NCBI RefSeq assembly: GCF_024158915.1
Contig: NZ_JAMZGF010000011.1
Span: 42,499 to 106,498, forward strand
Origin: Chryseobacterium sp. S0630
Lineage (GTDB): Bacteria; Bacteroidota; Bacteroidia; Flavobacteriales; Weeksellaceae
DNA length: 64,000 nucleotides
Direction of reading: 5' to 3'
Part shown: positions 26,737-35,079 of the stretch, piece after piece
How positions within the stretch are numbered: position 1 is the stretch's first letter
Layout of the letters: each line of letters starts with the position of its first letter
Program-made: the position numbers and the translations under genes
Notes under the pieces: model-generated
The model's database searches: none
Told to the model about the DNA's origin: nothing
What the model saw: the letters and a program-made list of their open reading frames with translations, nothing else

Positions 26737-27942
26737 TTATTTTAAAAGTTGAGACTCAACAAAATCGAGAATATCTTTTGCTACATCATCCTTGGATTTC
26801 AGATTGAATTCCTTCTTCTCTGCTTTGGTAAATATCTTGATTTTATTGGTATCATTTTTAAAACCGGCTCCTTCATCACGAAGAGAATTGAGAACAATCA
26901 TATCCAGATTTTTCTTTTCCAGCTTTCCTTTTGCATTTTCCTCTTCATTTTGAGTTTCCAGCGCAAATCCTACCAAAAACTGGTGGGTCTTCTTTTCGCC
27001 CATTGTTTTAAGGATGTCCGGATTTTTAACCAATTCAATCGTCAGGTTTTCATCGTTTTTTTTGATTTTTTCCTTGGCAACGTCTTTTGGTGCATAATCT
27101 GCTACTGCTGCACTGGCAATTCCTATGTCTATGCTGTCGTAAAATTCAAATACTTTAGCCAGCATTTCTTTGGCTGAAGTCACTTTATGAAGTTCAACAT
27201 TCGGATCATTAATGGTTTGAAAACTCGGTCCTGAAATCAGAATTACTTTTGCCCCTCTTTTTGAAGCTTCTTCTGCAAGAGAGAATCCCATCTTTCCAGA
27301 TGAATGATTTCCGATGAATCTTACCGGATCTATAGCTTCATAGGTAGGCCCGGCAGTAATTAAAACCGTTTTTCCTTCGAGGCTTCGTGAATGGATATTT
27401 GAATTAAAATAATGTTCAACAGTATTAAAAATTGTTGCCGGTTCTGCCATTCTCCCCTGTCCGATCAGTCCGCTGGCCAACTCTCCGTTTTCCGCAGGAA
27501 TAATAATATGTCCAAAACTTTCTGCCAGCTCCAGATTCTTTTTTGTAGAAGGGTGCGCATACATATCAAGGTCCATTGCAGGAGCTATGAATACGGGGCA
27601 TTTTGCAGACATATAAGTGGCAATAACAAGGTTATCACACATTCCGTGAACCATTTTAGACAGTGTATTGGCTGTACATGGAGCAACGATCATAACATCC
27701 GCCCACAGAGCCATTTCCACATGACTGTTCCATGTTCCGTTATCACTATAAAAATCCGAATACACTGGTTTTTTGGATAATGTAGACAGACTTAGTTTCG
27801 TTACAAAGTTTTCTGCATCAGGAGTCATAACAACCTGTACTTCGGCACCTTTCTTCACAAAGTCTCTGATCAGAAAGTGGATTTTGTAAGCCGCGATTCC
27901 TCCAGAGACAGCGATAAGTATCTTTTTACCGGAAACACTCAT
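26737..27942 (-). CDS. coaBC: Bifunctional phosphopantothenoylcysteine decarboxylase / phosphopantothenate-cysteine ligase
   Basis: Two steps of coenzyme A synthesis in one 401-aa chain. The N-terminal CoaC half (about 1-185) is a flavin-binding decarboxylase with SGGIAAYK, the substrate-binding motif APAMDLDMY, and a catalytic-site His in WNSHVEMALWADV. The C-terminal CoaB half (about 190-401) has VLITAGPTYEAIDPVRFIGN, AAVADYAPK and the lysine-rich KEKIKK loop for ligase activity. It is separated from the upstream rpoZ-like gene by a terminator and leads into the porD-like gene. Confidence 0.96.
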   Translation of the reverse strand: MSVSGKKILIAVSGGIAAYKIHFLIRDFVKKGAEVQVVMTPDAENFVTKLSLSTLSKKPVYSDFYSDNGTWNSHVEMALWADVMIVAPCTANTLSKMVHGMCDNLVIATYMSAKCPVFIAPAMDLDMYAHPSTKKNLELAESFGHIIIPAENGELASGLIGQGRMAEPATIFNTVEHYFNSNIHSRSLEGKTVLITAGPTYEAIDPVRFIGNHSSGKMGFSLAEEASKRGAKVILISGPSFQTINDPNVELHKVTSAKEMLAKVFEFYDSIDIGIASAAVADYAPKDVAKEKIKKNDENLTIELVKNPDILKTMGEKKTHQFLVGFALETQNEEENAKGKLEKKNLDMIVLNSLRDEGAGFKNDTNKIKIFTKAEKKEFNLKSKDDVAKDILDFVESQLLK

Positions 27943-28004
27943 TTAGTTCTAATTTTTTGAAATACTAAAGTACTTATTTTTTCCCACACAATGAGGCTTT
28001 AAAA

Positions 28005-28046
28005 CAACAAAGGTCATAAAAGAAGTGAATTCCTTTATGACCTTGA
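28005..28046 (-). terminator. Terminator after the rpoZ-like gene
   Basis: Stem AAGGTCATAAA (28010-28020) / TTTATGACCTT, with a T-rich tail on the minus strand. It separates the omega-subunit gene from coaBC. Confidence 0.6.
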
Positions 28047-28065
28047 TTTATTAAAATACAGAAGA

Positions 28066-28389
28066 TTACTTTCTTTCTTCTGTTTTTCTGAAATAAACAT
28101 CTTCGTTTAACCATTCTTCAATAGCAATTGAAGTTGGCTTTGGAAGCTTTTCGTAATGTTTAGAGATCTCAATTTGCTCTCTGTTTTCGAAAACCTCTTC
28201 TAATGTAGAATTGTGAACGGCAAATTCATCCAATTTGTTGTGAAGTTCCGTACGGATCTCCGCATTGATCTGCTCTGCTCTCTTTCCCATGATAACAATA
28301 GCTTCATAGATTGAACCTACTTTATCTTCAATCTTATCTTTGTCGTAAGTAATTGTATTTACTTCTGCTTTTGTATCTTTTACACTCAT
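28066..28389 (-). CDS. rpoZ: RNA polymerase omega subunit-like protein
   Basis: 107 aa. It resembles the Bacteroidota omega-like proteins (RpoZ/Rpb6 family): the central GSIYEAIVIMGKRAEQINAEIR is the conserved helix that contacts the beta-prime subunit, and the acidic C-terminal part is family-typical. Omega helps assemble and stabilise RNA polymerase. Its position between bamD and coaBC is the usual one in this phylum. It is 42 bp after bamD and probably cotranscribed with it. Confidence 0.82.
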   Translation of the reverse strand: MSVKDTKAEVNTITYDKDKIEDKVGSIYEAIVIMGKRAEQINAEIRTELHNKLDEFAVHNSTLEEVFENREQIEISKHYEKLPKPTSIAIEEWLNEDVYFRKTEERK

Positions 28390-28431
28390 TTTGAGAAAAT
28401 TATTTTTATTTTAAGATGGCAAATTTACGAA

Positions 28432-29427
28432 TTATCTTTGAATTTTGAAAGTCGCCGCAGGAGGAGGTGTCTTAAGTGCTGCACTGTCCCTCTGTAACTG
28501 CATTGCTTTCTTTTCATTACTAATTTGATCCTTGATTTGCTGTTCTGTTTTATCTTTATCTGCCAGTTTTTCAGCTTCTTTTTTCTGTTTCGCAGTTAAA
28601 GCCGCAATTCTGGCCTCAGTTATTTTTTTAACTCCTACGAAATTCTGTTTTTCTTTTTCCAGTTTTTCTCTAAGATCGGTTGCCGTTTTAGAGTATTCTG
28701 TGTTAGGAAGCTCTTTTTCTACCAGTTTTGTATAAGTAAGTGCACTTTCAATACGCTCATCTTTCAGACCATATATAGATTTCATCGCCAATTCATAACG
28801 TGATTTCATGATATAGTCATAGATTTTTGAACGAAGTTTTGTACTTGGAAAATCTTCCAAAACATTTTCAAATGCTACATTGGCTGCTTTATACTCGCCC
28901 ATTTTGTAGTATTGTCTTCCGTTTTCATAAGCTTTAAATTCTAGCTTATAAGACAATTCATCAATTAACTGGCTGATATTTTTAGATCTTTCAGAGTTAG
29001 GATAATTGTTCAGGAACTCCTGAAGCTCATTGATGGCCAATTCTGTACTTGACTGATCCAGGTTATAATCCATAGATCCTTCATAGTAACATAATGCAGA
29101 CATATATGCTGCTTCTTCTGCTCTAGGATCTTTAGGAAAACTTACTGCGAAATTTTTAAACTGGTGACCTGCCAGCTTATAGCTTTTGTCATAATAGTTG
29201 GCATAAGCTGTGTTGAAACCTACGTTAGGAAAATCATCTGTTCCCGCCACAAGATTGGCAAGCCTGTCGTAAAGAGCCAATGCATTTTTCCACTTTTTCT
29301 TAGCAAAATTTTCATTAGCTGCTTTCAAGATAAATTCTTTATCAGCACTTCTCATTGCTCTTTCCTGCTGGCTTACGCAAGATGTAACCACCGCTACAGC
29401 AAAAAGACCTAAAATATATTTTTTCAT
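28432..29427 (-). CDS. bamD: Outer-membrane assembly lipoprotein BamD
   Basis: Lipoprotein of the beta-barrel assembly machine, 331 aa. The signal peptide ends at a lipobox AVVTSC (Cys17). Five TPR-like repeats follow from about residue 30 to 240 (FAKKKWKNALALYDRLANL, YKLAGHQFKNFAVSFPKDP, YYKMGEYKAANVAFENVLED). The C-terminal 80 residues are a charged Lys/Glu/Gln extension (ALTAKQKKEAEKLADKDK), longer than in E. coli BamD. It is followed by the rpoZ-like gene. A TATTTTTG -7 box lies 49 bp upstream. Confidence 0.9.
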   Translation of the reverse strand: MKKYILGLFAVAVVTSCVSQQERAMRSADKEFILKAANENFAKKKWKNALALYDRLANLVAGTDDFPNVGFNTAYANYYDKSYKLAGHQFKNFAVSFPKDPRAEEAAYMSALCYYEGSMDYNLDQSSTELAINELQEFLNNYPNSERSKNISQLIDELSYKLEFKAYENGRQYYKMGEYKAANVAFENVLEDFPSTKLRSKIYDYIMKSRYELAMKSIYGLKDERIESALTYTKLVEKELPNTEYSKTATDLREKLEKEKQNFVGVKKITEARIAALTAKQKKEAEKLADKDKTEQQIKDQISNEKKAMQLQRDSAALKTPPPAATFKIQR

Positions 29428-29475
29428 ATATAAAATTCAACAGTTTTCGGATTATACAGCCGATTTACTAATTTG

Positions 29476-29483
29476 CAAAAATA
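29476..29483 (-). promoter_or_regulatory. -7 box of bamD
   Basis: TATTTTTG (TAnnTTTG) on the minus strand. The nearest TTG (29496-29498) is only 12 nt away, shorter than ideal. Confidence 0.42.
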
Positions 29484-29530
29484 TAACTTTTTTGCCAATA
29501 GATTTTTTTTTATGAATATTTAACGTAATT

Positions 29531-30160
29531 TTAGTCTGCAGCGTATCCCAAAATTGCAAAAACACTTAATAAAAGATTCATTCTCACCTTTTTCTCCGCT
29601 TCTTTTGCATAGGTTTCCTCATTTTTGCTCGGAACATAGAGCTCATAGAAATTTTTATTTCTGATGACAAATAAAGTGGATCCAATGATCATGGTAAGAA
29701 TATCTTCAGGTTTGGGAGTAAAAGTAAAAACGCCTGATGCAACCCCTTTCTTAATGACTTCATCCAGTTTTTTCACAAATAACTGATAGAAATCCAGCAG
29801 TTCATCTTTCAGGTTCTCTGTATGACGAAGTTCCTGGGTCACGAAACCATGAAAATAATTATACTTGAAAAGCTGAGAAACGATATATTTAATCATTTCC
29901 CTCAATTGCATTTCAGGTTTACCTTCTTTGATGGTATCTGCAAATTCTGAAAAATTTTCTCTGGTTTTCAGTACTCTGTACTGATAGAGATAGGACATCA
30001 TTTTCTCTTTAGAACCGAAGTAGTAAGAGATCATGGCGACGTTGATATTTGCTTTAGAACAAATATCTCTTACAGAAGTTCCCTCATATCCTTTCTTGGC
30101 GATGAGCTCTTCTGCAATATCCAATATGTGAATCTGTTTTTCTGTAAATTTTTTTTTCAT
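29531..30160 (-). CDS. TetR-family transcriptional regulator
   Basis: About 209 aa. The N-terminal HTH (residues about 5-55) is textbook TetR: ILDIAEELIAKKGYEGTSV, DICSKANINVAMISYYFGSK. The C-terminal ligand-binding domain is of unknown specificity. A GTG three codons upstream is open, but ATG 30160 is chosen. A perfect 14-bp palindrome at 30204-30217 lies 44 bp upstream, between this gene and the divergent tatD-like gene. It is the natural candidate for its operator, so autoregulation and control of the divergent genes are plausible. Confidence 0.9.
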   Translation of the reverse strand: MKKKFTEKQIHILDIAEELIAKKGYEGTSVRDICSKANINVAMISYYFGSKEKMMSYLYQYRVLKTRENFSEFADTIKEGKPEMQLREMIKYIVSQLFKYNYFHGFVTQELRHTENLKDELLDFYQLFVKKLDEVIKKGVASGVFTFTPKPEDILTMIIGSTLFVIRNKNFYELYVPSKNEETYAKEAEKKVRMNLLLSVFAILGYAAD

Positions 30161-30203
30161 GAAGTGCACTTTGAGTAAAGTTAAGAAATTTTTAACACAT
30201 TTA

Positions 30204-30217
30204 TAAACGATCGTTTA
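30204..30217. promoter_or_regulatory. Candidate TetR operator palindrome
   Basis: TAAACGATCGTTTA is a perfect 14-bp palindrome in the 96-bp region between tetR and the divergent tatD-like gene. TetR-type operators are often such short inverted repeats. Assignment is by position only. Confidence 0.55.
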
Positions 30218-30245
30218 ATAATTTTAAATTAATTCTGAAAATACT

Positions 30246-30253
30246 TACTTTTG
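30246..30253 (+). promoter_or_regulatory. -7 box overlapping the tatD start
   Basis: TACTTTTG ends only 3 bases before the tatD ATG (30257). If used, the mRNA would be leaderless or nearly so. There is no TTG at the expected -33; that region is TTTTAAATT. Confidence 0.35.
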
Positions 30254-30256
30254 AAC

Positions 30257-30883
30257 ATGGATTTTTTTGATTTTCATCATCATAAGAAATATGTCAGAAA
30301 CGGAATTTACAATATGAACATTGAGCAAATTCCGCCTGATTTCCCTTATTCTATTGGAATTCATCCCCAAGATATTGATGCTAATAATCTCGAACAACAG
30401 TTTTCATGGATGAAAAGTATGATGTTTCAAAATTGTTTTGCCATTGGTGAATGTGGTTTAGATTCTTTAGTTTCTATAGATCAGAAAATTCAGGAAGATG
30501 TTTTTTTAAGACAGATCAGAATCGCCAATGAAGTCAAAAAACCTATGATTATTCATTGTGTCAGAAAATTTTATGAGGTCATTTCTTTTAAAAAGAAAGC
30601 CGAACAGCCCATGATCATTCATGGTTTTAATAAAAAACGTCAAATTGCTGAAGACCTTCTTGCCAATAATTTTTATCTGAGTTTTGGAAAAGCTGTTTTG
30701 TATAATTTATCTTTGCAGGATATTTTAAAAAACACTCCATTAGACAAATTCTTTTTAGAAACTGACAATGAAGATTTTAGCATCGAAGAATTGTATGATA
30801 AAGTTTCGGAAATAAAAGGTATTTCTTTGGAGCAGCTCAATGAACAAATTTTAGAAAATTTACACTCAATAAAAAATGGATAA
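30257..30883 (+). CDS. TatD-family metal-dependent hydrolase
   Basis: Putative Mg-dependent DNase/hydrolase of the amidohydrolase fold, 208 aa, shorter than the usual 250-265. Metal ligands are visible: HxH in DFHHH (His7, His9), Glu in IGECGLDS, His in MIIHCVR, His in MIIHGF, and Asp in FLETDNEDF. The reduced length comes from short connecting loops, so the active site seems complete. The upstream TTG (30251) would add two residues; the ATG at 30257 is preferred. It overlaps tcdA by 8 bp and forms a two-gene operon with it. Confidence 0.85.
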   Translation: MDFFDFHHHKKYVRNGIYNMNIEQIPPDFPYSIGIHPQDIDANNLEQQFSWMKSMMFQNCFAIGECGLDSLVSIDQKIQEDVFLRQIRIANEVKKPMIIHCVRKFYEVISFKKKAEQPMIIHGFNKKRQIAEDLLANNFYLSFGKAVLYNLSLQDILKNTPLDKFFLETDNEDFSIEELYDKVSEIKGISLEQLNEQILENLHSIKNG

Positions 30884-31601
30884 GTACTGGTTGGAAAGAA
30901 CGGAGCTTCTGGTAAAAGAAGAAGGCTTGGAAAAATTGAACAAAGCCACTGTTTTGGTTGTTGGTTTAGGCGGCGTAGGTTCTTTTGCAGCTGAATTTCT
31001 TGCAAGAGCCGGAGTTGGCAATATGACGATTGTGGATGGTGATACAGTAGATATTACTAATATCAACAGACAGTTACCTGCCTTACGTTCTACTGTAGGA
31101 AAACATAAAGTAGAAGTTGTAGCTGAAAGACTTTTAGATATTAACCCTGATCTTAATTTAACCAAAATCAATGAGTTTCTAAATCCTGAAAGAATGGATG
31201 AAGTTCTGGATTCTGCAAAATTTGATTATGTTTTAGACTGTATTGACAGTGTAACGCCAAAACTTTGTCTGATTATTGCGGCCAAAAGAAGAAGGATAAA
31301 AATCGTAAGTTCAATGGGTGCCGGTGGAAAAACCGATCCAAGCAAGGTAATGGTAAGAGACATCAGCAAAACTGAACATTGCCACCTTGCAAGACAGGTA
31401 AGAAAAAGGCTGAAAAAAGTAAAAATTGACAAAGGTGTTCGTTGTGTTTTTGCTAATGATATTCAGGATGAAGAAAGTTTGAAAATGACGGACGGAACCA
31501 ACTATAAAAGATCTTTTTACGGAACAATAAGTTATATGCCTGCCATTTTCGGATTGTATACGGCTTCAGAAGTGATTAATCATTTATTAAATCAGGATTA
31601 A
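30876..31601 (+). CDS. tcdA: tRNA threonylcarbamoyladenosine dehydratase
   Basis: E1-like (ThiF/MoeB fold) enzyme that cyclises t6A37 in ANN-decoding tRNAs, 241 aa. ATP-binding loop VVGLGGVGSFAAEFLARAG (about 26-44) followed by DGDTVDITNINRQ, with the conserved Asp and Arg. IDSVTPKL and SSMGAGGKTDPSK are TcdA-specific features. There is no CxxC zinc pair, as usual for TcdA. The ATG at 30876 overlaps the tatD stop. Translational coupling is likely. Confidence 0.92.
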   Translation: MDKYWLERTELLVKEEGLEKLNKATVLVVGLGGVGSFAAEFLARAGVGNMTIVDGDTVDITNINRQLPALRSTVGKHKVEVVAERLLDINPDLNLTKINEFLNPERMDEVLDSAKFDYVLDCIDSVTPKLCLIIAAKRRRIKIVSSMGAGGKTDPSKVMVRDISKTEHCHLARQVRKRLKKVKIDKGVRCVFANDIQDEESLKMTDGTNYKRSFYGTISYMPAIFGLYTASEVINHLLNQD

Positions 31602-31604
31602 AAT

Positions 31605-31675
31605 ATTCTCTCACATATTTCACAGATTTTTAAAACGATTTTCATGTCTTAATCTCTGAAATCTGTGGGAGAAAA
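31605..31675. repeat. Dispersed CACAGAT-type inverted repeat, copy 1
   Basis: Intergenic element with outer arms TCTCACATATTTCACAGATT and AATCTCTGAAATCTGTGGGA, able to fold as an imperfect hairpin. Two further versions occur at 32090-32170 and 50880-50990. It lies between tcdA and rnpA. Confidence 0.5.
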
Positions 31676-31702
31676 ATAAAAAAATATATTTACACTTCGT
31701 AA

Positions 31703-32074
31703 ATGACAAATTCCAAATATCCCAGAGCGGAAAAGCTCAAAAAAAACACAGAGATCAGTTTGCTTTTTGAGAAAGGTAAATGGAGAACGAGCGGAAACCT
31801 GAGAATTATTATTCTAAAGGATAAACCCAACCTTTCTGTAGAAGCTGCAAGATTTGGAGTTTCTGTTTCTAAGAGATATTTTAAAAGAGCAGTACACAGG
31901 AATCGTATCAAAAGGTTACTGAGAGAATGCTATCGTCTGAATAAAGATCTTTTCAGGCAAGCCTTTGGAGAAAAAACTATGGCCATGCTATTTTGGGTTT
32001 CTCCTGAGATGCCTCCTAAATTTCAGGATGTGGAGGCTCAGTTTATCAAGCTTTGTGAAGCTCAGAAAAAGTAA
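31703..32074 (+). CDS. rnpA: Ribonuclease P protein component
   Basis: Protein subunit of RNase P, which trims tRNA 5' ends; 123 aa. The RNR signature is RAVHRNRIKRLLRECYR (about residues 54-70), and the N-terminal KLKKNTEISLLFEKGK is also typical. It is not next to rpmH/dnaA as in many bacteria, but follows tcdA with a repeat between them. Start by ATG, 101 bp after the tcdA stop. Confidence 0.93.
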   Translation: MTNSKYPRAEKLKKNTEISLLFEKGKWRTSGNLRIIILKDKPNLSVEAARFGVSVSKRYFKRAVHRNRIKRLLRECYRLNKDLFRQAFGEKTMAMLFWVSPEMPPKFQDVEAQFIKLCEAQKK

Positions 32075-32089
32075 TCATCTTTTCTGATA

Positions 32090-32170
32090 AAATAATAAAA
32101 ATCTGTGAGACATTTTCTTGCAGATTTTTTTATTTCCCACAGATCGCACAGACTTACACAGATAAAATCT
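32090..32170. repeat. Dispersed CACAGAT-type repeat, copy 2
   Basis: Contains AAAATCTGTGAGACATTTTC and the series CCCACAGATCGCACAGACTT then ACACAGATAAAATC. The latter matches the left part of copy 3 (50887-50921) closely. It lies downstream of rnpA. Confidence 0.55.
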
Positions 32171-32314
32171 TCTTTTTACTTTCTGGCAAATCACAAATAG
32201 TAAAGCTCAAAACCTCGTACCCCGCATCCCGTATCTGGAACTCTAAAATCAACAACGCTCCAAATATCATATAGTTTTTGTAATTTAGGGAAAACAATAA
32301 ATCTGAAAATTAAT

Positions 32315-32923
32315 ATGTTAGACAACCTTCCCTATTTTTCTTATATAATCAGTGCATTTATTGGGATTGGATTGGCAGCCGCTACAGGTTTCCGGGTATT
32401 TCTTCCTATGTTTATTGTAAGCCTTGCCTCTTATTTCAACTGGATTCCAATGAATGAGCATTTTGAATGGCTTGCTGGTCTTCCTACACTTATTACGACA
32501 GGAATAGCCACTATTATTGAGATATTGGCTTATTACATCCCTTTTGTTGACCATTTACTGGATACTGTTTCTATTCCTATGGCAACAGTGGCTGGTTCCA
32601 TATTATTTGCAAGTCAGTTTGCTGATCTTGGAACTTTCCCACAATGGGCATTGGCATTAATTGCCGGTGGAGGTACAGCAGCTACCATCAGCTCTGGATT
32701 TGCAGGAATAAGGGCTGCTTCTACTGCGACGACCGGAGGTTTAGGAAACTCGGTGGTAGGAACAACAGAGACAGCCGGTGCGGGTATCATGTCTATTCTT
32801 GCAATGGCAGCTCCGGTAATAGCAGCCATATTTGCCATCATTACCTTAATTGTTGTTATTGTATTTGGGCGGAAGGCCTGGAAAAAATTAAGAAGCACTA
32901 AAAGCAATTCTCAGGAGTTATAA
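32315..32923 (+). CDS. DUF4126 family membrane protein, 202 aa
   Basis: Inner-membrane protein of unknown function with about five or six hydrophobic helices. The Gly/Ala/Thr-rich stretches (ALIAGGGTAATISSGFAG, AASTATTGGLGNSVVGTTE) are diagnostic of DUF4126. The N-terminal helix SYIISAFIGIGLAAATGFRV and the short basic tail AWKKLRSTKS place the ends. It is followed by a strong bidirectional terminator. No catalytic motif is visible. Confidence 0.85.
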   Translation: MLDNLPYFSYIISAFIGIGLAAATGFRVFLPMFIVSLASYFNWIPMNEHFEWLAGLPTLITTGIATIIEILAYYIPFVDHLLDTVSIPMATVAGSILFASQFADLGTFPQWALALIAGGGTAATISSGFAGIRAASTATTGGLGNSVVGTTETAGAGIMSILAMAAPVIAAIFAIITLIVVIVFGRKAWKKLRSTKSNSQEL

Positions 32924-32927
32924 AATA

Positions 32928-32964
32928 AAAAAAGGTACTGTTTTAATCAGTACCTTTTTCTTTT
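32928..32964. terminator. Bidirectional terminator between DUF4126 gene and TPR gene
   Basis: Stem AAAGGTACTG / CAGTACCTTTTT with T-runs in both directions. It ends the DUF4126 transcript (plus) and the long miaB-to-TPR run (minus). Confidence 0.8.
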
Positions 32965-35078
32965 TAATTTTTACTTCTGAAGTCCTTAATATCTTTAATC
33001 TTGGATTCAAAATATTCTTTTTTCCCGGGACTCTTTTTGATAAGTATTTCAAACGCTTTTATGGCCTTTGTATATAGTTTCTGTTCAAAATAAAGATTAG
33101 CCAATGTCTCTGTCATCAAATGTGAGATATCGTCATTCTTTTCTTTTACAACATAGGTACTTTCTTCTTTTAACTGACTGATTCTAGGATTGTTCTCAAT
33201 AAAGTTCTCAATAGCCTTTTCTTTGATTTCTGATTTTTCCTTTTCAATCTCTTCTGTTCTGTCAATCTTAAGCCAGCTCTGCCATGTGTTGATAAAACCT
33301 GGAACGTTGCTGTCTATGGATGATTGAGTCGTATTTTTCATAGTAACCTCCTGTACTTTTTCTACAGGTTCTTCTTTCTTTTCCTCCTGCTTTTCTTCAA
33401 CTTTAAGGGTAGAAATATCAGTTCCAAAGAAGGAAACATTCATTACAGGTACATTTTCTTTTAAAGTCTCAGTATTAGATTTTTCTTCATCAACTGATTC
33501 AGTGGGTTCAGAATGATCCTCTTCAATTTGTGATGTTTCTAGTACTGAAATAACTTCTTCCTGAGTGGTTCCTGCAACAGTTTCGGACGTTTGTTCCTCT
33601 TCAATAATTACTTCAGGTTCTACAGCTGGCGTTATTTTCTCTGTTGGGGTTTTTATTTCTGGAGCTGATACCTGTTCAGGTTTACTGATTAAGGAATCCG
33701 GCATATTGGATTCCACACTCATTGGTTTCCATGCAGATTGTACTTCAGGAGCTTCTTCTATGTTTTCTTCAGTAACTTCAGGTTTAGTTTCCTCAACTAG
33801 AGATATCTGATTCTCAACAACTTCTTCCTGTACAGGTTCTTCTTTTATTTCTTCAGGTTTTTCTTCACTTGTTGACCAGAAATGGAAGTTTTGAGTATCT
33901 GCGAAGCTAATTTCATGATCTTCAACTGTTTCAGGCTCTATTTCTTCTTCTTGCGGAACAAGTTTAGTTTCCTTCATTTTTTTCTCCACCTCTTCAATCA
34001 GGCGTCTCATTTCCTCCTCGTGTTTATTGACATTCGGTTGGGAAATTTCTGCGGTTTCCGCTATTTCTTCGTTGTTAGCCTGGATTTTAACGTCCGGCAT
34101 AAATGAATCTGTTCCATGGAAACTTACTTCCGCATCAGATAATTCCACTGACGGCAATTCTTCATGCCCATTTGCTTCTTCTTTTTCAACAGAAATCTGA
34201 TCTTCGTCAATGATGGTTTCTGGTGTAAAGTTTTCTCCGGCTTCTGTTTCAGCTTGTACTTCTTCCTCAGAAACCAATTCAGTTTCATGAGCGGATTCCT
34301 CCTTTACAGAATCTTCTGCTACTGCTTCCTCACTATTTACTTCCGATACTAAAGGTGCAACTTCATGAAAGCTGGTATTATCTTCTTCTTCAATTTTTTC
34401 TTCCTCTTTTGCTGAAGAAATCTGCTCTTCGGGAATAACAGTTTCCGGTGTAAAATTCTCTCCGCCATTTTCCTCCGCTTCAACTTGTACAGATTCCACT
34501 TTCTCCTGAACCGGTTCTTCAACTATAGTCTCAGTCTTCTGGATTACCAGAGTTCCAGATTCAAGGGTAGATTCAATATCTATTGTCTCAGAATTTTCTT
34601 CATCCAGGAAGTTTTCTTCTCCTTCAAATAAAATTCTGTTTCGTTCACCGTTTATATAAATGTGTTTAACTTCCTGTGCGGTTGGTAAAACACAAGTACT
34701 TTTCTCCTCTTCCAAAGGTTTTTCCAAAGAAACTTCCTCTTCTCTCCTGATGGGAAAGGATTGGATCTTTGGAGTAAATTGGACAGGTTTTTCAATTGTT
34801 TTAGAAGGTTTCTTCTCTTCCACAATTTCAGGTTTCACCTCCTGTCTGATCTTTCCGTTGATCAGCTGATATAAAATCTTTTTATCAGTAGTATATGCAG
34901 CCGTTATAGAAAGCTCCTTCTGATAGTTTTCTTTTTCGTACAGATGCACTCCATACAGATGAAGCGCCCTGATATTCTGAATATAAGGAAAAGTGTGAAT
35001 CTCTTCTTTCAAAAGACCAAGGTCTTCTAACTGAATATTTTTCGGATTTTTTATTAATTCTAAAACTCTCGGATTCAT
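32964..35078 (-). CDS. Long acidic low-complexity protein with C-terminal TPR, 704 aa
   Basis: Function unknown. Three parts are visible. The N-terminus (1-90) is a short folded region starting NPRVLELIKNPKNIQLEDLG. A very Glu-rich disordered middle (about 90-600) follows, with near-repeats such as GENFTPETVIPEEQIS / GENFTPETIIDEDQIS and VSFHGTDSF / ISFADTQNF / VSFFGTDIS. The C-terminal 60 residues contain a TPR helix pair (HLMTETLANLYFEQKLYTKA). There is no signal peptide, so it is cytoplasmic. It starts 1 bp after the LptE-like gene and is the last gene of the miaB run. The repeats suggest a scaffold with several identical short binding motifs; this is inference. Confidence 0.75.
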   Translation of the reverse strand: MNPRVLELIKNPKNIQLEDLGLLKEEIHTFPYIQNIRALHLYGVHLYEKENYQKELSITAAYTTDKKILYQLINGKIRQEVKPEIVEEKKPSKTIEKPVQFTPKIQSFPIRREEEVSLEKPLEEEKSTCVLPTAQEVKHIYINGERNRILFEGEENFLDEENSETIDIESTLESGTLVIQKTETIVEEPVQEKVESVQVEAEENGGENFTPETVIPEEQISSAKEEEKIEEEDNTSFHEVAPLVSEVNSEEAVAEDSVKEESAHETELVSEEEVQAETEAGENFTPETIIDEDQISVEKEEANGHEELPSVELSDAEVSFHGTDSFMPDVKIQANNEEIAETAEISQPNVNKHEEEMRRLIEEVEKKMKETKLVPQEEEIEPETVEDHEISFADTQNFHFWSTSEEKPEEIKEEPVQEEVVENQISLVEETKPEVTEENIEEAPEVQSAWKPMSVESNMPDSLISKPEQVSAPEIKTPTEKITPAVEPEVIIEEEQTSETVAGTTQEEVISVLETSQIEEDHSEPTESVDEEKSNTETLKENVPVMNVSFFGTDISTLKVEEKQEEKKEEPVEKVQEVTMKNTTQSSIDSNVPGFINTWQSWLKIDRTEEIEKEKSEIKEKAIENFIENNPRISQLKEESTYVVKEKNDDISHLMTETLANLYFEQKLYTKAIKAFEILIKKSPGKKEYFESKIKDIKDFRSKN

Positions 35079-35079
35079 C

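Noticed and set aside
30250..32100. CRISPR-like spacing of CACAGAT repeats
   Set aside because: The repeats are inverted, differ in length and are spread over intergenic sites; there is no regular array and no cas gene.
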